DNA of 64,000 nucleotides from assembly GCF_009727055.1 (NCBI RefSeq), contig NC_052357.1, positions 10,253,114-10,317,113 of the forward strand, written 5' to 3'. Both the position numbers and the translations under genes were made by a program. How positions within the stretch are numbered: the first letter of the stretch is position 1; every line of letters begins with the position of its first letter. Source of the stretch: Benincasa hispida (taxonomy: Eukaryota; Streptophyta; Magnoliopsida; Cucurbitales; Cucurbitaceae). Shown piece by piece: positions 58,682 through 64,000 of this stretch. The notes under the pieces were generated by a model. The model searched no databases. It was not told the DNA's origin and saw nothing but the letters and a program-made list of their open reading frames with translations.

Positions 58682-58798
58682 ATGAGGAGCCGCCAACTAC
58701 AATCCCATTTTTCTTTGAATCACCAACAATTATGGCTTCTTCGAGAAGACGATGACGACGACGTTTACGCCACCTTCAGACGAGTTCTTGCTAGTTAG
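58682..58798 (+). CDS. Short unidentified ORF cut by a solo LTR
   Basis: ATG 58682 opens 38 residues starting MRSRQLQSHFSLNHQQLWLL and containing an acidic run REDDDDDVYATFRRVLAS, then TAG immediately before the LTR start at 58799. It may be the first exon of a disrupted gene, since composition differs from the surrounding AT-rich DNA and the LTR lies exactly at its end. I do not recognise it. It could also be chance. Confidence 0.3.
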   Translation: MRSRQLQSHFSLNHQQLWLLREDDDDDVYATFRRVLAS

Positions 58799-59621
58799 TG
58801 TTGGGGTGTATGTCCTAAAGCTTCACAGTTATATATTAGTTAATTCAATGGTTGATTAATTTTATATTACTTGTGCAATAATTCGTTAACCTAATATCTA
58901 AGGTTATTTAATGTAATTTAAACATGTATGTGGAGACATACAAGTGGATCATGTTTAAGTGATAACATAAATGGTCTGTAGTATATGGATAAAGTTGGGT
59001 GTCTTATCCTGGTAACACTACTTATACGGCCCGCTTTATAGTTGTTATAATTATTGTAAAATACTACAAATGATCTGATCCTTATCATTCTTGTGGAGAC
59101 GGGTATCTTATACAAAAGAGTTTGTATAAAGACCGGATCACGAAATGTTAAGTCTCTCTTTATAAAATCGTTGCTACAAAAGACTTACATTTCACCACGA
59201 TGACCATAGGTGACTTGACCTTAATCTTGAGTGAGTTATGAACTCCTGCCTATGAAGGCGATGATTAGTATGGGTGAGAGTGGTCAGATTCACCAACTCA
59301 ATAAGTCTACCATTTTGGAGATCCGTCTGATTAGGGAGCTGAGAACATAGCTATAAAATAAGGAATTCACTTCTTCGTAAGAAGATAAATTGCTCTCTTA
59401 AGGGTTAATTCCGAGGCTTGAACAATGAGGCGCCTCACCCTCTCCTGGCCTGGGAGGGGTTCAGTCATAGTTAGATTACGACTAATTGTTTATTAAAGGA
59501 ATGAGTGGTACTTAAGGAGTTAGATGTAACTACAGGGGTAAATGGTAATTTGACTCAGTTGTACTTACGAGAAATTTGTAAAGGGTCAACACTGTTCATT
59601 GGTTATATCCAATGAACACAG

Positions 59622-61457
59622 TGTTAGAGTATTTAACATACAGCGGAGAAAATCAGAATCAATAAACACTCTAATTATACTTAATTTGAGTTTAAAACAT
59701 GCTTCAAAGTAACTATTATAGAAGAGAGTTTGCTGAACACAATACTTTTGACGAATCCTCTTCAACACCAGCTGACTTCCACGTGAAAGTGCTTCAATCT
59801 ACAAGTAGACCACTACGAAGAGCTTCTCTACTATTCTCTTGCAAGGATTGTATGGTGGAAAGACTAGAGCTATATATTATGAAGATATAAAGAGGGTTTT
59901 GGTTTCTGTAGAGTTCTTCAATAAGTTCTTGAAAGCATGCATCAATTATTAGCCTAGCACTTCAACTTAAAGAGCTTTTATTATGCAAATTCAAAGCTTG
60001 CATGAAGGTCAACTCTTACTTCATGGAGAAAATGGAATTGAATGAATAAGGTGTCTTACACCACTGTGGAGATTTCCAACTTTTTAGAAATCTCCACTTT
60101 GAGTTTTGATTTTCAAAAAATGATTTCCAAAACCAATTTTCTAAATTAAACTAATTTAATTTGATTATATATATAATTCAATTAATTAATTTAATAAAAC
60201 TAATTAATTAAACATTTTAATTAATTTTGTTAATTTAATATCTAATATTAAATTAATAAAAAAATAATTCCATCATAATGAAATTAATATTTAAATTATA
60301 TTTTAAACATTAATCGTTTCTCCTATTTCATTTAATTTCGATAGAATTAAACATTTCAATTGTATCGAATACAATAGATAGAAACCCTAATTGAATTTGA
60401 ATATTTGAAATTCTAAACCCTAATTTCAGATCTTATTGAGATTACTCAATTTACTAATCCAAATTACGAGCTAGTAGAGGGACCTTATGGACCTACAGAT
60501 CACGAGCTCCAACGATTTGTAATTAACTGGTTAAACTCTTTAAACTGAATTAATTATTATTCGTTAACTACCAAAATATTCCACTATAGCTCGATAGTTG
60601 CACTCTTCTTAGATATATTCTTGTCCATTTTAACCATAATCAGTAAGTCAATCCTTCACACGTCGTTCGTATTTACAGTTGGGTCAAAGATTATCGTTTT
60701 ACCCCTATAAATACATCTTGCTCCTTAAGCTCCCATTAGTCCAACTTATAAATCATAACCTCTCTTCCATGAGAGGGTGAGGCCCCAGTTTAAGACAATG
60801 CATCAATGCTTAAGAGAACAATCCATTTGCTAACCCTAAATCGAGTAAGAGTGAATTCCATATTGCAAAACTATGTCCTTAGCTATCTATCTGGTCTTAT
60901 CCCCAAAATGGGAGATTGAGCAGTGTTGTTAGACTACTCTCACCTATGCAGATCAAAGGATAATCCTAAATAAACAGGAGTTCATAGTTAGCTCAGGATT
61001 AAGATCGAGTTACCCTAGGTCATTTGAGTTTGAGATAGTCAGTTTTAAAAGTAAACAGTTGTTATAAAGAAAAGTGACTATTTCGAGGTCCGGTCTTATG
61101 CAAAATCATTGCACAGGATGTCACCACTCACATGTCTCTACATGAATGATTTTCGGATCATCATTTGTATTGTATACAAAATGGGCCATATCCAATAGTG
61201 TCACCAGGATGAGGTACCCAATCTCATCCATATACTTATAAACCATTTTAGCTACATACTAAAACTTGATCTATTCTTATATCGTCACATAAAGTTAAAA
61301 TATTCATGTTATAGCCATGGATTCATTTATTGGATTTTTATAGAAGGATACAATATCAATAGTAAATTATTGAATAAAAAACTCAACAACATTTTTATTG
61401 ATAAAATAGAATATGTTAACAACATTTACGAACTGCGAGTTTAGGACATTCCCAACC
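59622..61457 (-). repeat. Copia solo LTR, minus strand, TSD CACA(G/T)
   Basis: Minus-strand start near 61457 (GTTGGGAATGTCC) and end TACTCTAACA at 59622, 1836 bp. Flanked by CACAG (59617-59621) and CACAT (61458-61462), with the surrounding LTR reading across. Same family as the LTR of Copia A (10244-12156). Confidence 0.85.
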
Positions 61458-61756
61458 CACATAATTATACCTATATTGCGAAGAGTTCAAATGTCGGTCT
61501 TTAATGGAGTGACCAACAATTAATGAATGTTGATTAATTTGACTAAAAGAATTTAATCAATTAATCTCGTATCATTGGAGCTTCAATCTATAGGTCCATA
61601 AGGTCCCCTTGTTAGCTCAATAAGAACTAATGTGAATCAAATTAATTTTGGTGTTATTTGAATTGTTCAAATTAACTAAAGGGAATTAATTGTATAAGAT
61701 ATAGTTAAATAATGTATATTGATACATTATATAATATAATGTATGTTGATACATTT

Positions 61757-62185
61757 TTATGAGAGCAATAAATATTTGAATATGATTCAAATATTAATTA
61801 TATGAATATGATTCATATAAAAACTATATGTTAAAATTTAGTGTGAATATGATTCATATTAAATTTATATAGTTTTATGAGAAAAATAAATATTTGAATA
61901 TGATTCAAATATTAATTATATGAATAAGATTCATATAAAATCTATATGTTAAAATTAATATTGTTATGATTCATATTAAATTTATATAGTTTGATAAAAA
62001 GGATTGTTATTTGAATGTGATTCAAATATTAATTATGTGATATGATTCATATAGAAACTATATGTTAAAATAAATATTAATATGATTTATATTAAATTTA
62101 TATAGTTTGATGAGAGGGATTGTTATTTGAATGTGATTCAAATATTAAATTATATGAATGTGATTTTTATAAAATCTATAAGCTA
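61757..62185 (+). repeat. Four tandem units of about 116 bp rich in palindromes
   Basis: Units start near 61757, 61875, 61991 and 62107. Units carry ATTTGAAT-ATG-ATTCAAAT or a one-base variant, and most also a second palindrome ATATGAAT-ATG-ATTCATAT or a variant. Other Copia LTRs here, such as 36115-36140, have a single such palindrome. Confidence 0.85.
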
Positions 62186-62751
62186 TATTATATGTGATAT
62201 AATATAAACTATACGTTATATGTTATATGTGATACAACATATAGTTTAATATTTATATATATTAAGTTAGTTTATATATACATTATTAAAATTCAAATTT
62301 TGAATAAAAAAAAAAAAAAAGAAGTTATAATTCCTTCAACCCTCAAATCTCTCAATTTTACATAAAGAAATGAGAGAAAGAAAAGATGTTCTCTTATCAT
62401 CATCTCCTTCCTCCCTCTCCTTCTCTTTGTTTTTTCTTTTTTCAGAAATTTTTCTTAGAAAAATCTCTCATACTTCTCCCTAAGCCAAAATTGAGTGCAA
62501 GCCCACACCTCTGCACGATTATCGTCCCTGAGAATAACGGGGAAGATATTGTGGTGGTGTCCGGTTGCAATATTCGTGGGATCGGAGAAGGAAATACGAA
62601 TTGGAGAGGAATGCGAAGAATTGGTCTTCAAGGATATGTGATATCCTAACCCTTCTTCTTCTTTTTGTACATTAGAAAGTATGTTTAATTAGTTTTGTTT
62701 ATCCTGTGTTTTCGTCATCTGGTTATTGTTTTGTAAAATTAAAATTGGGAC

Positions 62752-63392
62752 TAGAGATGTCCACGGGGCGGGGTGGGGCAGGGTTGGGGATGTCATTCCC
62801 CATCCCCGTCCCTGCTCCCCATTTTATTTCTCATCCTGTGAAATTCCCCATGGGGATTCCCCACAATTTTTTCTCGTTACCTTTTTTTTTTTTTTTTGTA
62901 AAATGACAATTAATTTAAATCACTAATGTAAGCAAATTTTAATTAAATACTTTATCACTAAATTGTTTGTTATTGTTAATTTTATATGACAATTTGAATT
63001 TAAAGATAAATTGAAATTTAAAAAAGCTAATTAATTTTTTAGTAAAAAGAAAGAAATATAAATCAAATTAGTCACATATATAATCTAAATTTAAACATTC
63101 AATTTAAACATATTCATTATCCTTCCCAATAAATAATCAAATTTGAAATTTAAATGTAATATTTATATAATAATAATAATAACATAACATTTGATAACTA
63201 TATAAAATAAATATGTAAAAGCTAATCGGGGCGAGGACGGGGAATAGGGCTGGGGCGGGGATGGGGAATGTCGTCTTTGTTTAGCTCACGGGTAATTTTT
63301 TTTCCCACTACCTCTCCCATTTCCTGCCTAATCGGGGAATCCCCGCCCCGTTCGAGACGGGCCCCGACCAGTAGAGAAATTGGACATCTCTA
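62752..63392. mobile_element. hAT-type MITE, TSD ATTGGGAC
   Basis: A 641-bp insertion with terminal inverted repeats TAGAGATGTCCA and TGGACATCTCTA, flanked by perfect 8-bp duplications ATTGGGAC (62744-62751 and 63393-63400). An 8-bp TSD and TAGAGATG ends are typical of hAT elements. Subterminal sequence is unusually G/C-rich (CGGGGCGGGG left, CCCCGCCCCG right) and the centre is AT-rich. No transposase, so it is non-autonomous. Confidence 0.9.
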
Positions 63393-63583
63393 ATTGGGAC
63401 ACGATTTCCTCGGCTGCAGTAAATTTTAATCCCTTCAATTAAGAGGTATTCTAACGCAGTGATGGTGGCAGCAATTTTGAGAAATTAGACATCTCTAATT
63501 GGGACACGATTTCCTCCGCTGCAGGAAATTTTAATCCCTTCAATTAAGAGGTATTCTAACGCAGTGATGGTGGCAGCAATTTT
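63374..63583 (+). repeat. 105-bp tandem duplication across the MITE and LTR ends
   Basis: Copies at 63374-63478 and 63479-63583 begin GAGAAATT(G/A)GACATCTC and end GGTGGCAGCAATTTT, with three visible substitutions. Each contains the last 19 bp of the MITE, its TSD, the LTR end and about 40 bp of flank, so it arose after both insertions. Confidence 0.9.
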
Positions 63584-63715
63584 CAAACCTTCCCTCTCTA
63601 CAACTTCCACTGTCGATAACTCTAAAATTCTCAACGTATCAACGAGGTCCTTCACTGAATCAACCCCCATCGACGCTACAAAAAGGATAATTTCTTCTTC
63701 TTTCGGCGAATTCAT
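63485..63715 (-). pseudogene. Unidentified minus-strand coding-like ORF
   Basis: The minus-strand frame begins MNSPKEEEIILFVASMGVDS (ATG at 63713-63715) and continues VKDLVDTLRILELSTVEVVE and REGLKIAATITALEYLLIEG. The amphipathic, Leu/Val/Glu-rich pattern resembles real coding sequence. It then runs into the 105-bp duplication and the LTR end, so the original C-terminus is lost. Upstream on the same strand other frames give LYAEMDVIDVNNILEGVVER and SEFASLLDEIVSLKNHWSKT, suggesting an older longer gene with frameshifts. I do not recognise the family. Confidence 0.35.
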
Positions 63716-64000
63716 TTTATTTTCTGTGACAATTTTTGGTCTTTGACCAATGATTCTTCAACGAAACAATCTCATCGAGTAAAGATGCAAACTCCGACGT
63801 CTCATCTCTCTACAACTCCCTCTAGTATGTTGTTTACATCTATGACATCCATCTCTGCATATAACCCCTCGAGCTTGTGGCAAATCACAATGATGTTGTG
63901 GGTGCTCACCTTTAAACTTGGCGTTTAGTTGGGTCATGCTTCGTTTAATTTTATGAATGTGTTGATTAAGTTGCTCAAGACGTTCATTTAGTCGATTGCT
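63716..64000 (-). other. Possible upstream part of the unidentified minus-strand gene
   Basis: Minus-strand reading gives SNRLNERLEQLNQHIHKIKR (coiled-coil-like) at the window edge, then pieces in other frames. It could be a decayed host gene that continues outside the window. No intron sites were assigned. Confidence 0.25.

Larger units (their letters stand above)
58799..63437 (+). repeat. Copia solo LTR containing two further insertions
   Basis: Starts TGTTGGGGTGTATGTCC and ends TTTTAATCCCTTCA at 63437. It is interrupted by a minus-strand solo LTR (59622-61457) and a hAT-type MITE (62752-63392). Without them and their duplications it is about 2.15 kb. No primer site follows, so it is a solo LTR. 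Flanks GTTAG and ATTAA differ by two G-to-A changes and may be the decayed TSD. The frame at 62386-62649 is LTR. Confidence 0.75.

Noticed and set aside
62752..63392. GC-rich tracts as a CpG-island promoter
   Set aside because: The GC-rich blocks are the inverted subterminal regions of the hAT-type MITE.
1..64000. CRISPR arrays, bacterial operons, riboswitches
   Set aside because: The sequence is plant nuclear DNA with LTR elements and an intron; the repeats seen lack spacer-repeat structure.

Overview
The window is plant nuclear DNA dominated by old, nested LTR retrotransposons. One intact-looking host gene is recognisable: an intron-containing, cysteine-rich thionin-like gene at 49,498-50,205. 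The AT-rich composition, the Copia family with a 'VVDDLKFxLTEECP' type gag, the CGCAT-rich Gypsy-type LTRs and the 'GTCTATC' palindromic repeats suggest a cucurbit (Cucurbitaceae) genome. That assignment is inference from recalled family resemblance, not a search.

Layout. 1-3,391: 3' end of a Ty3/Gypsy element (integrase, polypurine tract, LTR). 3,392-12,156: plus-strand Copia element A, whose gag is split by a solo LTR at 5,247-6,718 (TSD CTTAC). 12,157-17,349: a degenerate minus-strand Copia element (C). Its LTR contains 36 bp of Illumina Nextera mate-pair junction adapter at 12,550-12,585 in place of about 230 bp of LTR, so the assembly is not reliable there. 17,350-20,494: LTR pieces, including an unusual pair of LTRs whose start tips point outward. 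21,193-22,409: minus-strand SIRE-like Copia protease/integrase remnant. 22,808-27,460: a minus-strand Copia LTR interrupted by a 2,443-bp Gypsy-type composite (24,986-27,428, TSD TTTAC) that begins and ends with the same LTR start. 27,674-36,800: a full-length plus-strand Copia with both LTRs and a TSD, lacking the reverse-transcriptase core. It sits inside the gag of an older minus-strand Copia (B), whose two gag pieces flank it. 36,801-40,590: leader, primer site and LTR of B, plus the end of a further copy in tandem.

40,591-50,844 is the least TE-dense part. It holds a Tat-like Gypsy LTR, MITE-like palindromes, a two-copy unknown coding remnant beside Tork-type Copia LTRs, and the thionin-like gene. 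50,845-63,437 returns to nested LTRs: a terminal-hairpin solo LTR (52,370-54,001), two small inverted LTRs (57,344-57,609 and 58,100-58,366), and a large solo LTR (58,799-63,437) that holds another solo LTR, a four-unit palindrome array and a hAT-type MITE with an 8-bp TSD. The last kilobase holds a 105-bp tandem duplication and unidentified minus-strand coding-like sequence.

The elements do not act together as a pathway. The insertion order can be read from the nesting. All retroelement reading frames seen carry stops, frameshifts or deletions.
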